Origin: an uncultured Clostridia bacterium
GTDB taxonomy: Bacteria; Bacillota; Clostridia; Christensenellales; Aristaeellaceae
Direction of reading: 5' to 3'
Length of the DNA stretch: 64,000 nucleotides
Assembly (NCBI GenBank): GCA_947166385.1
Contig: CAMVEB010000009.1
Location: 62,001 to 126,000, forward strand
Under the pieces are notes generated by a model. It was not told the origin of the DNA. It did no database searches and was given only the letters and a program-made list of their open reading frames with translations. This document shows, piece after piece, positions 10,063-19,798 of this stretch (the stretch's first letter is position 1; every line of letters begins with the position of its first letter). The position numbers were made by a program, and so were the translations under genes.

Positions 10063-10905
10063 ATGAGTGAAAGAAAAGGCAGCGCCCTTTCCAAAACGCT
10101 GATCTGCATCTGCCTGGTGATCTGGGCGCTGATCGTCCTCTTTCCTTTTTACTGGATGGTGCTGACTAGTTTCAAGGACACCGCCCGGTACATGGATGAG
10201 ATGGTGCCGACCTTCTTTACCGCCGAACCGACGCTGGCGAACTACGGGAAGGCGTTCACGGAGGTTCCACTGGGGAAGTATTTCCTGAACACCGTGATTT
10301 TCACCGTGGCCACCACAGGCCTGATGATGCTGGTGATTGTTCCGGCGGCTTTCGCGTTTGCCCGCCTGGAGTTCAGGGGCAAGAATCTGGTGTTCGCCCT
10401 CTTCCTGAGCCTGATGATGATTCCCACGGAACTGGTGATCATCACGAACTTCGTTACCATTGTGGAATGGAACATGCGGAACACTTTTCTGGGACTGATC
10501 CTGCCCTCGGTGACGAGCGTGTTCTATATCTACCTGCTGAAGGAAAACTTTGAGGCGATCCCGGACGACCTGTACAACGCGGCGCGGGTGGACGGCACCA
10601 GCGACCTGAAGTATCTGCTGAAGGTGATGGTGCCCATCAGCCAGCCGACCATCGTGACCATCATCATCCTGAAGGTCATCGAGTGCTGGAACAGCTATGT
10701 CTGGCCGCGGCTGATCACGGATGATCCGAATTATTTCCTGGTTTCCAACGGCATCCAGAGCATCCGCGAGAGCGGATACGGCCGGGAAGACATTCCCGCC
10801 ATGATGGCGGCGGTCGTGGTTGTCAGCGTCCCGCTGATCATCCTGTTCCTGGCTTTCCGGGACAAGATCATGGCCGGTGTCTCGAGAGGGGGCACGAAGG
10901 GATGA
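10063..10905 (+). CDS. Sugar ABC transporter permease (UgpE/MalG-like)
   Basis: DLYNAARVDGTSDLKYLLKVMVPISQP EAA loop; ATG at 10063 after GGAAGGGGAG. Confidence 0.87.
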   Translation: MSERKGSALSKTLICICLVIWALIVLFPFYWMVLTSFKDTARYMDEMVPTFFTAEPTLANYGKAFTEVPLGKYFLNTVIFTVATTGLMMLVIVPAAFAFARLEFRGKNLVFALFLSLMMIPTELVIITNFVTIVEWNMRNTFLGLILPSVTSVFYIYLLKENFEAIPDDLYNAARVDGTSDLKYLLKVMVPISQPTIVTIIILKVIECWNSYVWPRLITDDPNYFLVSNGIQSIRESGYGREDIPAMMAAVVVVSVPLIILFLAFRDKIMAGVSRGGTKG

Positions 10906-12554
10906 GAAAACGGAAACTTGCGATCCTGGCGGCGCTGATGCTGACGGCGCTGACGATCCTCAGCGGCTGTCACGGAACCCTGGATCAGGGCGCGAATGTC
11001 GCGGGGCAGGGGACGGATATCCCCATGTTCCAGGATCACACGAAGAAGATCGAGCTGACCTTCTGGGCCAAGAATGATACCAACAAGGTGCAGACCGCGG
11101 TGTATACCGGGGCCATTGAGAAATTCCAGCAGCTCTATCCGAACATCACGGTGAACCTGCGGCTGTACGCTGATTACGGGCGGATTTTCAACGACGTGAT
11201 TACCAACATTGCCACGGACACGACACCCAATATCTGCATCACCTATCCGGATCATATCGCCACTTACCTGACGGGCGAGAATGTGGTGCTGCCGCTGGAC
11301 CAGTGGATGGAGGACCCCCGCTTCGGCCTGGGCGGGAGCGAGGTGCGCTTTGACTCGCCGAAGACGGAGGAGATCGTACCGGAATTCCTGCGGGAATGCG
11401 TGCTGGACGGGCAGCATTACGCCCTGCCGTATATGCGCTCCACGGAAGCCCTGTATATCAACAAGGACCTGGTTGAAAAACTGGGCTATGAAGTGCCGGA
11501 CGTGCTGACGTGGGACTTTGTCTGGGAAGTCAGCGAGAAGGCCATGGAAAAGAATGAGGACGGGACCTTTAAGGTGAACGGCCAGAACGTTCTGATTCCC
11601 TTCATCTACAAGAGCACGGACAACATGATGATCACGATGCTGAAACAGCTGGGCGCGCCGTACTCCACGGATCGGGGAGAGGTCCTGATCTTCAACGATA
11701 CGACGGCCGACCTCCTGAAGGAGATTTATACCCATGCGAAGAGCCGGGCTTTCTCGACCTTTGCCATCAGCAGTTATCCGGGCAATTTCCTGAATGCCGG
11801 CCAGTGCATTTTCGCGATTGACTCCACCGCCGGAGCCACCTGGATGGGCAGCGATGCCCCGATGCTGGATATCCACGAGGAGCAGGTGGTTCCTTTCACC
11901 ACGGTGGTCCGGCCCATTCCGCAGGCGGATCCGGAACATCCGCAGATGATCAGCCAGGGGCCGAGCATCTGCGTCTTCGATAAGGATGATCCCCAGGAAG
12001 TGCTGGCCAGCTGGCTCTTTGCCCAGTATATGCTGTGCAACGAAGTGCAGCTGGGATATGCGGAGACGGAGGGTTATCTGCCGGTGACCCTCAAGGCCCA
12101 GGAGTCCCCGGAGTATCAGGAATACCTGAGCCGGAAGGGCGAGGATAACCAGGAGCATTACGACATCAAGATTGAGGCCAGCGAGCTGCTGCAGAAGCAC
12201 ACAGCCGATACGTTTGTGACCCCGGTGTTCAACGGCAGCGCCAGCCTGCGATCCGCCGCCGGCCAGCTGATTGAAAACGTCTGCAAGAGCGCCCGGCGCA
12301 AGGAAGAGATGAGCGACGCCTATATCGAGAAACAGTATGCCGAGGTCAGCAGCCTCTTCCGCCTGGATCAGATTCGGGTGGAGCCGGAGGAGGGAGACGA
12401 AGCATCCCAGCAGCAGGAACAGACAGAGCAGGCTTTCCGCTGGAGTGATCTGCCGGGAGCGTCCCAGGCGCTGCTGATTATTGTCCCGTGCATCTGGATC
12501 CTGATCGGCGGATATTCCCTGTATGCAGCGAAAAAAACAAAGCGAAAGAATTGA
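10902..12554 (+). CDS. Extracellular solute-binding protein family 1 (sugar), lipoprotein with C-terminal TM extension
   Basis: Lipobox LTILSGC; periplasmic-binding features; a C-terminal TM segment follows residue ~510. Confidence 0.82.
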   Translation: MRKRKLAILAALMLTALTILSGCHGTLDQGANVAGQGTDIPMFQDHTKKIELTFWAKNDTNKVQTAVYTGAIEKFQQLYPNITVNLRLYADYGRIFNDVITNIATDTTPNICITYPDHIATYLTGENVVLPLDQWMEDPRFGLGGSEVRFDSPKTEEIVPEFLRECVLDGQHYALPYMRSTEALYINKDLVEKLGYEVPDVLTWDFVWEVSEKAMEKNEDGTFKVNGQNVLIPFIYKSTDNMMITMLKQLGAPYSTDRGEVLIFNDTTADLLKEIYTHAKSRAFSTFAISSYPGNFLNAGQCIFAIDSTAGATWMGSDAPMLDIHEEQVVPFTTVVRPIPQADPEHPQMISQGPSICVFDKDDPQEVLASWLFAQYMLCNEVQLGYAETEGYLPVTLKAQESPEYQEYLSRKGEDNQEHYDIKIEASELLQKHTADTFVTPVFNGSASLRSAAGQLIENVCKSARRKEEMSDAYIEKQYAEVSSLFRLDQIRVEPEEGDEASQQQEQTEQAFRWSDLPGASQALLIIVPCIWILIGGYSLYAAKKTKRKN

Positions 12555-12619
12555 AAAATCCCCCTGATTGATGTATCATAGGGACAAGTGCTGGGAACAG
12601 CAAAAATCGGAGAGGAGAC

Positions 12620-14341
12620 ATGAGGGAAATGAAGAAGACATGGAAATCGGTTCTGGCGATTGTCGCGGTGCTGGCGCTCATGCTGGGCGTGCTGAGCGGA
12701 TGCGAAAACACCCAGGCCAAGATCGACGAGGCCGTCAAGGCCGCGAAGGAAGCCGTCGTCAAGGAAAAGGATGAGGCCCTGGCCGCTGCCAAGACAGCCG
12801 CTGACGAAGCGCTGAAGACCGCGACGGATGCCGCGGACGCTGTGAAGGCCGAGCTGGAAGGCAAGGTTCAGGAACTGACCGATAAGCTGACCAAGGCGGA
12901 AGAGGATGCCAAGGCCGCTGCCGAAGCCGCTGCCAAGGAAAAGGATGAAGCCGTTGCCGCTGCCCAGACAGCCGCTGACGAAGCGCTGAAGACCGCGTCG
13001 AATGCCGCGGACGCCGCGAAGGCCGAGCTGGAAGGCAAGGCGCAGGAACTGACCGACAAGCTGGCCAAGGCGGAAGAGGATGCCAAGGCTGCTGCTGAAG
13101 CCGCCGCCAAGGAAAAGGATGAAGCTGTTGCCGCTGCCAAGGCCGCTGCCGACGAAGCCCTGAAGACCGCGACGGATGCCGCCGCTGCCGAGAAGGCGGA
13201 GCTGGAAGCCCAGATCAAGAGCCTGACGGAAGATCTGGAAACCTCCAAGAAGGCTGCTCTGGAAGGCGCTGACGCTGCCGTGAAGGCGGCCCAGGAAGTT
13301 GCCGACGGGCAGATCAAGGATCTGACTGAGCAGCTGGAGAAGGCGAAGAACGATGTCACCAACCTGGAGGCTCAGCTGAAGGATGTGACCGCGCAGCTGG
13401 ACGAAGCGAAGGCTTCCGAGAAGGACGCGGTAGCCGCTCTGGCGGAAGCCAACAAGGCTGCCGAGGAAGCCAAGAAGGTTGCTGAAGAAGCGAACAAGGC
13501 TGCTGAAGAAGCCAACAAGACTGCTGAAGAAGCCAAGGCCGCCCTGGAAGCGGCGAAGAACGCTGCGGAAGAAGTGACCAACGCCAAGCCCGAAGAAGAA
13601 GCCAAGCCTGAAGAAGCCAAGCCCGAAGAGGAAGCTTCCGGCGGCTCCACCGCTCCGGCGAACACGGAAGGCGAAGGCGAAACCAAGGCCGCGGACGGAA
13701 CGGAAGTCGCCATCATGAGCCACGACGATTATGTGGCTGCCGAGCTGGATTCCCCCGTTTGCGTGGAAACCTATGTTCAGGACAAGCAGGGCTGGTGGGA
13801 CAACAAGATCACCGTTTACGCCCAGAGCCCGGACGGCGCCTACTTCATCTACAACATGGCCTGCTCCGAGGAAGATGCCGCGAAGCTGGTGCCCGGCGCC
13901 AAGATCCGTGTGGAAGGCTACAAGGCTGAGTGGAGCGGCGAAGTGGAAATCGTCGACGCCAAGTTTGAAATCATCGATGACGGTTCCACCTTCCTGGCGG
14001 AAGCCGAGGATGTAACCGACAAGCTCGGCAAGGACGAGCTGATCAACTGCCAGAACGAACTGGTTGTCTTCAAAGGCCTGACCGTGGTCGCCTATGACGA
14101 TACCGGCGCCGCTTTCGCCTACAAGGATGCCGAAGGCAAGACCGACGACCTGTACTTCAAGGTTTCCAAGGATGACCAGGTGTTCGACTTCTGCGTGGAG
14201 TTCTATCTGCGCGGCAATGACACCGATGTCTACAAGGCAGTGGAAGCTCTGCAGGTCGGCGATGTGATCGACATCGAAGCCTATCTGTACTGGTACAACG
14301 GAGCCAATCCGCACACCATCAAGGTTACCAAGGCCAACTGA
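12620..14341 (+). CDS. Ala/Glu/Lys-rich coiled-coil lipoprotein with C-terminal globular (possibly OB-like) domain
   Basis: Lipobox LGVLSGC; heptad-rich repeats; C-terminal VETYVQDKQGWWDNKITVYAQSPDGAYFIYNM. Confidence 0.75.
   Translation: MREMKKTWKSVLAIVAVLALMLGVLSGCENTQAKIDEAVKAAKEAVVKEKDEALAAAKTAADEALKTATDAADAVKAELEGKVQELTDKLTKAEEDAKAAAEAAAKEKDEAVAAAQTAADEALKTASNAADAAKAELEGKAQELTDKLAKAEEDAKAAAEAAAKEKDEAVAAAKAAADEALKTATDAAAAEKAELEAQIKSLTEDLETSKKAALEGADAAVKAAQEVADGQIKDLTEQLEKAKNDVTNLEAQLKDVTAQLDEAKASEKDAVAALAEANKAAEEAKKVAEEANKAAEEANKTAEEAKAALEAAKNAAEEVTNAKPEEEAKPEEAKPEEEASGGSTAPANTEGEGETKAADGTEVAIMSHDDYVAAELDSPVCVETYVQDKQGWWDNKITVYAQSPDGAYFIYNMACSEEDAAKLVPGAKIRVEGYKAEWSGEVEIVDAKFEIIDDGSTFLAEAEDVTDKLGKDELINCQNELVVFKGLTVVAYDDTGAAFAYKDAEGKTDDLYFKVSKDDQVFDFCVEFYLRGNDTDVYKAVEALQVGDVIDIEAYLYWYNGANPHTIKVTKAN
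12761..13200 (+). repeat. 174-bp (58-aa) in-frame tandem repeat, about 2.5 copies
   Basis: AAGGAAAAGGATGA(A/G)G recurs at 12761, 12935 and 13109 (period 174). Confidence 0.9.
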
Positions 14342-14359
14342 TCCTGAAAGGTGTTCCGG

Positions 14360-14386
14360 CGGCGTGACGCAAGTCACGCCGTTTTT
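14360..14386 (+). terminator. Rho-independent terminator with GCAA tetraloop
   Basis: CGGCGTGAC-GCAA-GTCACGCCG-TTTTT. Confidence 0.9.
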
Positions 14387-14541
14387 CTGTGCTCATATTA
14401 TCATGCCTGATCCCGGGAAATAATTACATGAGATTCCAAACATGAAAAAAGCATGATGCAAAAATGAGAATAATATGATAAAATAATGATTCGGAAGTAA
14501 GCAACCAGGACAGGCGGAAACAATCAGGAAGGAGGGGGAGC

Positions 14542-15426
14542 ATGGCCGGTAAAAAGAAAAAGAAAAAAAGCCATCGGGTATCGAACCTGATTCTTGTCCT
14601 GATTCTGCTGATCGGTATCGGCATTGTGGCCTATCCTTCCTTCAGCGAATACTGGAACAGTATGCATCAGTCCCGGGCTATTATGGGATACGTGGAACGC
14701 GTCGCGGAGATGAGCAACGAAGAATACAACGCCATTCTGGACGCGGCGGTTGAATTCAACCGGGAACTGCCGGAGCGCCCGAACCAGTGGGCGATGGATG
14801 ACGAATACCTGGACAACTACGAGTCCCAGCTGAACTTTGACGGCACGGGAAACATGGGATTCATCTCTATTCCGAAGATCGATGTCAACCTGCCGATCTA
14901 TCACGGAACCAGTGATGCCGTGCTGCAGACGTCCATCGGCCATATTACCGGCACTTCGCTGCCGGTCGGCAGCACCTTCCCGGAGGACGATTACAAACAC
15001 CCGGATTATGCTTCCCACTGTGTGCTCAGCGGACACCGGGGACTTCCCAGCGCGAAGCTTTTCAGCGATCTGGACGCGATGGAAGTCGGAGATGTGTTCT
15101 ATCTGACCAACCTGGATCAGACGCAGACCTATATGGTGGACAAGATTACCGTTATTGTACCGGAGGACAGCTCGGAGCTGACCATTGTCCCCGGAAAAGA
15201 CTACTGCACGCTGATGACCTGTACCCCTTACGGCATCAATACCCATCGTCTTCTTGTCAGAGGGATCCGGGTTGAGAACGAGCGGGAACTGCTGGATGTC
15301 CGTATCACTGCGGACGCGCTGCGGATTAAGCCGATCCATGTGGCGCCGTTTATCGCTGTCCCTGTATTGATTCTCATGGTCTTCTGGGTGCTGATCATGA
15401 CCAGCGGGCGCTCCAAAAAACGGTGA
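14542..15426 (+). CDS. Class C sortase (pilin-type)
   Basis: GFISIPKIDVNLPIYHGT; VLSGHRGLP (His); TLMTCTPYGINTHRLLVRG (Cys/Arg); C-terminal TM. Confidence 0.9.
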   Translation: MAGKKKKKKSHRVSNLILVLILLIGIGIVAYPSFSEYWNSMHQSRAIMGYVERVAEMSNEEYNAILDAAVEFNRELPERPNQWAMDDEYLDNYESQLNFDGTGNMGFISIPKIDVNLPIYHGTSDAVLQTSIGHITGTSLPVGSTFPEDDYKHPDYASHCVLSGHRGLPSAKLFSDLDAMEVGDVFYLTNLDQTQTYMVDKITVIVPEDSSELTIVPGKDYCTLMTCTPYGINTHRLLVRGIRVENERELLDVRITADALRIKPIHVAPFIAVPVLILMVFWVLIMTSGRSKKR

Positions 15427-15627
15427 GAATAATTACATGGAGGAAACAAATGTAAATTTTTTGTGAAATAATCTTCCATTCTGTTGACAAATTCCTTGAC
15501 AAGATACATAATAATGGATGGACAGGAATGCCATGTAATGATTGGATGAATCCAATGGTTACATCATCAATAAAAACGGTTACATTGCAAATTGTTCAGA
15601 CCGACCCGGAATGAGGTATTATAAGTA

Positions 15628-17394
15628 ATGAAGGAATGGATGAAGAAAAAGAGCTGGCTGCGTCGCCTGATTGCTCTGACGGCGGCATGTTGCATGATGT
15701 TTTCTTCCGGAGGATTGATGGCCTTCGCGGAAGCTGCCGGCCCTGAAACAGTACGAGTGCTGGACTGCGACAGGGAGGAGGATCTGGCTGTCAGAAAGGT
15801 CTGGACATCTGAACCTTTCGACCAGCATCCGACGCATACGCATTCAGCGTCCTGCTACGGACCGGAAGGGAAGCTCGTCTGCGGATATGCCGAGGGCAAG
15901 TACTATCATGTCCATAATGAATGGTGCTACAATGAGAACGGTGAACTGGCCTGCGGGCTGGAAGAGCGTCAGCATCATGTTCATACGGACGCCTGCAGAG
16001 ATGAAGAACAGAATCTGATCTGCGGCAAAATCGGATACCATGTTCACAGTTCCTCTTGCTGGGACGGCAACATTGCCATCTGCGGAGAAACCGAACTTCC
16101 TGAATATGTTTCCAGCGAAGCAAACTGGGTGGAAGAAGAATACACGATCCCCCACGTCCATGACGAATCCTGCTACAAGGAAGTAGAAGTTCCCGCGGAG
16201 GAGCCGGAACCGGAGCAGGAGGAAGAGCCTCAGGATCCGGAAACGCCCGATCCCGAAACCGAGATTCCGGACGAAAGCAAAGATCCGGAGACCGACATTC
16301 CCGAAGCGACGGATAAAAAAGACAATCATACAGAAGAACCCCAGAAGTCGGAAGAAGACGAAACGGAACCCCCTGAGGAAGGGATAAAGCAAGAAACCGA
16401 TCAGGCCGATGAGGCGGCGACGGAAAAGCCGGAAGAAGAAAAGAAAGAACCCGAACAGGCAGAAGAAGCAACCGAAACGGAAGAACAGGCCAAAGCACCG
16501 GAGAAGGAAGACAGCACGGAAACGCCTGCGGAAGAAATCAAGACCGATCCGGAAGAAACAATTGATGCCGCGGATGAAGTTCCGGGCGAAGAGCCGACAG
16601 AGTCTGATGAGACAGAACCTGAGGATCCCACGGAAGAAGAACCGGAAGAGCTGACTGATCCCGAAACCGAACAACCTGCCGAAGAACAGCCGCAGGAAAC
16701 TGCCACAGAGCCGGAAACCCAGCCGGAAGAAACGGTTCAGGATACTACGGTTGAAGAACCGGCAGAGGAGTCGACGGAGGAAGCGGCAGAAGAACTGACA
16801 GACGAACAGGCAGTGGAGCAGACGGAACTTTCTGAAGAGGAAACTGCTGAAGAACCTGCGGAAGACGAGAATCCGGAAGACGCAGAAGAACCGGAGGTCC
16901 ATCCTGAAGAGGAAGAGGAACCGGCCAAAGTCTGGGAGAATGAAGAGCTCAACGAGGAAAATCCACCGGCATTCTTTACCGGAAAGATGACATTCAAGGG
17001 CAAAGGCTTTAAAGTCATCGTTCATGTCGGAGAAGACGCGCAGCTGCCCGCGGATGTCGAACTGCGGGCGGAAGAAATTCTCCCCGGCACCGCCCAGTAC
17101 AATGAGCTGGCAGGAATTGCGGAAGACCGGTTGACAGATGACTGGAGCAAGTTGGGCAAAACCAGGTTCTTTGATATCGCGTTCCTTGTGGACGGTGAGG
17201 AGATCGAACCGGCAGAAAACGCCAAGGTGGATGTCCAGATCCTGTTTGACAAAGCGTTCGAAGTTTCCGAGGACAAGGAACTGCAGGCACTGCACTTTGA
17301 TGATACCGGCAATCCCAGCGAGGTTGATCTTCAGAAGCAGACCAATCCGGACGAGCAAGTCGACGCGGTGTCATTCTCGTCAGACAGTTTCTAA
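15628..17394 (+). CDS. Truncated surface protein: signal peptide, HxH...C repeats, Glu/Pro-rich linker, conserved adhesin module; no LPXTG
   Basis: Signal peptide; repeats HTHSASCY/HVHNEWCY/HVHTDAC/HVHSSSCW/HVHDESCY; 3' part paralogous to 17637 ORF. Confidence 0.75.
   Translation: MKEWMKKKSWLRRLIALTAACCMMFSSGGLMAFAEAAGPETVRVLDCDREEDLAVRKVWTSEPFDQHPTHTHSASCYGPEGKLVCGYAEGKYYHVHNEWCYNENGELACGLEERQHHVHTDACRDEEQNLICGKIGYHVHSSSCWDGNIAICGETELPEYVSSEANWVEEEYTIPHVHDESCYKEVEVPAEEPEPEQEEEPQDPETPDPETEIPDESKDPETDIPEATDKKDNHTEEPQKSEEDETEPPEEGIKQETDQADEAATEKPEEEKKEPEQAEEATETEEQAKAPEKEDSTETPAEEIKTDPEETIDAADEVPGEEPTESDETEPEDPTEEEPEELTDPETEQPAEEQPQETATEPETQPEETVQDTTVEEPAEESTEEAAEELTDEQAVEQTELSEEETAEEPAEDENPEDAEEPEVHPEEEEEPAKVWENEELNEENPPAFFTGKMTFKGKGFKVIVHVGEDAQLPADVELRAEEILPGTAQYNELAGIAEDRLTDDWSKLGKTRFFDIAFLVDGEEIEPAENAKVDVQILFDKAFEVSEDKELQALHFDDTGNPSEVDLQKQTNPDEQVDAVSFSSDSF
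15834..16176 (+). repeat. Five tandem HxH-x3-C-x(7-9)-CG-type protein repeats
   Basis: Direct reading of the translated sequence. Confidence 0.85.
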
Positions 17395-17442
17395 GTGTTC
17401 GGCGTCATGGAGATCGAATAAATCATCATGTATAAAGCTTAT

Positions 17443-17472
17443 GGGCTGATTCCTATGGGGATCAGCCTTTTT
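17443..17472 (+). terminator. Rho-independent terminator after truncated surface protein
   Basis: GGCTGATTC..GGATCAGCC-TTTTT. Confidence 0.7.
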
Positions 17473-17484
17473 GTTACTTGCAGC

Positions 17485-17513
17485 TTGAAAGATGAGAGGG
17501 AATCATGTATAAT
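17485..17513 (+). promoter_or_regulatory. Sigma-70-type promoter upstream of giant adhesin
   Basis: TTGAAA-17 nt-TATAAT. Confidence 0.75.
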
Positions 17514-17636
17514 AATTGCGGATATTCGTCGCAACTTAATATTCACTTTTCAGGATGATTCTTCGGATGATATGTCTGAAAAGTGTTATAAAGACGAAAA
17601 ATAAAATGACTGAGACCGAGAAAGGAATAAACCATC

Positions 17637-19775
17637 ATGAAAAACCGGATAACGAAAAAAGGCTGGCTGCGGCGTCTTGTTTCCCTGCTGACAGTGTTTT
17701 CCATGATTTTTGCTTCCGGCGGGACAGCTGCTTTCGCTGATATTTCCGCGGGCGAGCAGATCAAAGTATGGGGAAATGAACAGTCGGTTGAAGGTCATCC
17801 GTCTGAATTCTTTTTCGGTGATATAACATATATTGGAAGCGATTTCAAAGTAATCGCACATATCGGCGCTGACGCGCAGCTGCCCGCGGATGTCGAGCTG
17901 CAGGTAGAAGAAATATTACCGGATACTGAACAATACCGGGAACTGGCAGGGATTGCGGAAGATCAGCTGACAGATGACTGGAGCCAGCTGGGACTAACAA
18001 GATTCTTTGACATCGCCTTTGTTTCGAACGGCGTAGAAATCGAACCGGCAAAAAACGCCAAGGTAGATGTCCAGATTCTGTTTGACAATGCATTCGAGGT
18101 TTCTGAAAACAAGGAACTGCAGGCGCTGCACTTTGATGAGTCCGGCAATCCAAGCAAAGTGGAGATCCAGGAGCAGACCAATTTGGAGGAGCAGATTGAC
18201 TCGATTCTTTTCTCCTCGGACAGTTTCTCCGTATTCGGCGTGATGGAAATCGAGCAGATCATCACCAAGACGATCAAGAACTACTCCGCAACCTACCGGG
18301 TCATGGTTACCTACGGAGAAAATGCCGGTATTCCCGCCGGTTCTACCCTGCAGGTCCGGGAAATCAAATCCGATTCGGATGAATATCCGCTATACGCCAA
18401 CCAGACAGCCGCCGCGCTGAGGGCTCCAGAAGACGCGACCGAGCTGTTCGGGCTTTATGATATTTCCATCATCACACCTGAGGGGGAGAAGATCCAGCCG
18501 AACGAGGAAGTGAATGTTTCGATTTACCTGATCCAGGAAGAGACGCTGGGACAGGTGGAAGATCTGAAGGTGGTCCACTTTACCGACGATATTAACCAAT
18601 CCGGCCTGGACGCGGAGCTGATCACAGAAGAATCCAAGGCGGTGATTCCTACCCTGGAAGTCGAAGCGGAAGTTATTACCCCCGAAGTGCAGGGCCAGAG
18701 CGTGATCTTTGAGACAGTTCCGGATCAGAACATGGAACCGGCAAAACAGGAAGAAGAGGGGACAGAGGTCAGCTTTGGCACTGATGGATTTTCTGTGTTC
18801 GCGATTGCCTATACGGTAGATTTTGAATATGTCGACGAACAGAATGAAACCCATACCTGGTCCTTCCCAGGCACAGGAAGCGTGAAACTGTCGGATATGC
18901 TCAAAGTGCTGGGTATCGTAGACATGGAAGAAGAGGATGCTACTATCGAATCAGCTTCTCTCAGCGATCCAACTCTGGGTGAGGATGGCATATATGATGC
19001 CCATGACCTATATCTGGAACAGGTGGAAGACGAATGGTACATCAAGAGCGAGAATCCGTTTGACGATACCTATACGCTGACGGTTATCCTTTTGAAAAAT
19101 GATGAAAACGCGACAAACAGAAAAACGTTTACTGTGACGGTGACAGATGGTGCAGGGGATAATAATCACACAGTCATTATTCAAGTTGATAGTGGTGTAA
19201 ATTTGGGTGGGCTTTATGTTGTCCTTAAGCAAGAACAGGCATCAACACCTCAGGGTCCTGCAGATCAATTCTATGTCGGAGAAATAAATGTCAGTGGTGG
19301 GACGCTGCAAGCTTCAACATTTAAAGCGGTATATAATGGGGTAACTGATAATCCATATGATCATAATACACCTGTTACTGCTATGGTTGCTGTTAACACT
19401 AATGGGATGAATCAAACGATTGATGAATACACTTTGATTTACAACCCAGACAGTGTTACTTATATTGATGAAATCAAAGGTAAAGCGATTCTTGTCTCTA
19501 CAGATAACGATACACAAACAACAACTGTCAGGATCGGCGGAACGATATCTTATACTGCATCCCTAAGTTATATTGACCAAACCGGTGGTCATTCTGTTCC
19601 TGGTTGGACGGGATGTATTCTTCAAGGTTGTGATAATTCTGGTGGTATCTATTCTGCAGACCTCACTAATAGTAAGCTAATATTTGATTATAATGGTGAT
19701 GAAACAATTCCGAAGATTACATCTTGGAAGTTGATAGACAATGAAGGTAGAGAAAAAAAACAATTCGAAGCATAG
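17637..19775 (+). CDS. Giant surface adhesin, N-terminal fragment (same gene as 19799 ORF if -1 slip at 19753-19760)
   Basis: Signal peptide MKNRITKKGWLRRLVSLLTVFSMIFASGGTAAFA; frame 0 ends 15 nt after an A8 run; -1 frame continues homologous-looking sequence. Confidence 0.8.
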   Translation: MKNRITKKGWLRRLVSLLTVFSMIFASGGTAAFADISAGEQIKVWGNEQSVEGHPSEFFFGDITYIGSDFKVIAHIGADAQLPADVELQVEEILPDTEQYRELAGIAEDQLTDDWSQLGLTRFFDIAFVSNGVEIEPAKNAKVDVQILFDNAFEVSENKELQALHFDESGNPSKVEIQEQTNLEEQIDSILFSSDSFSVFGVMEIEQIITKTIKNYSATYRVMVTYGENAGIPAGSTLQVREIKSDSDEYPLYANQTAAALRAPEDATELFGLYDISIITPEGEKIQPNEEVNVSIYLIQEETLGQVEDLKVVHFTDDINQSGLDAELITEESKAVIPTLEVEAEVITPEVQGQSVIFETVPDQNMEPAKQEEEGTEVSFGTDGFSVFAIAYTVDFEYVDEQNETHTWSFPGTGSVKLSDMLKVLGIVDMEEEDATIESASLSDPTLGEDGIYDAHDLYLEQVEDEWYIKSENPFDDTYTLTVILLKNDENATNRKTFTVTVTDGAGDNNHTVIIQVDSGVNLGGLYVVLKQEQASTPQGPADQFYVGEINVSGGTLQASTFKAVYNGVTDNPYDHNTPVTAMVAVNTNGMNQTIDEYTLIYNPDSVTYIDEIKGKAILVSTDNDTQTTTVRIGGTISYTASLSYIDQTGGHSVPGWTGCILQGCDNSGGIYSADLTNSKLIFDYNGDETIPKITSWKLIDNEGREKKQFEA

Positions 19776-19798
19776 ACGGAAATTTTGAGCTCACTGCT

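Noticed and set aside
12368-14377. 669-aa minus-strand ORF
   Set aside because: Antisense of the repetitive coiled-coil lipoprotein; repetitive because the sense gene is.
15844-17358. 504-aa Phe/Arg-rich minus-strand ORF
   Set aside because: Antisense of the Glu/Pro-rich adhesin; GAA/GAG codons read backwards as TTC/CTC.
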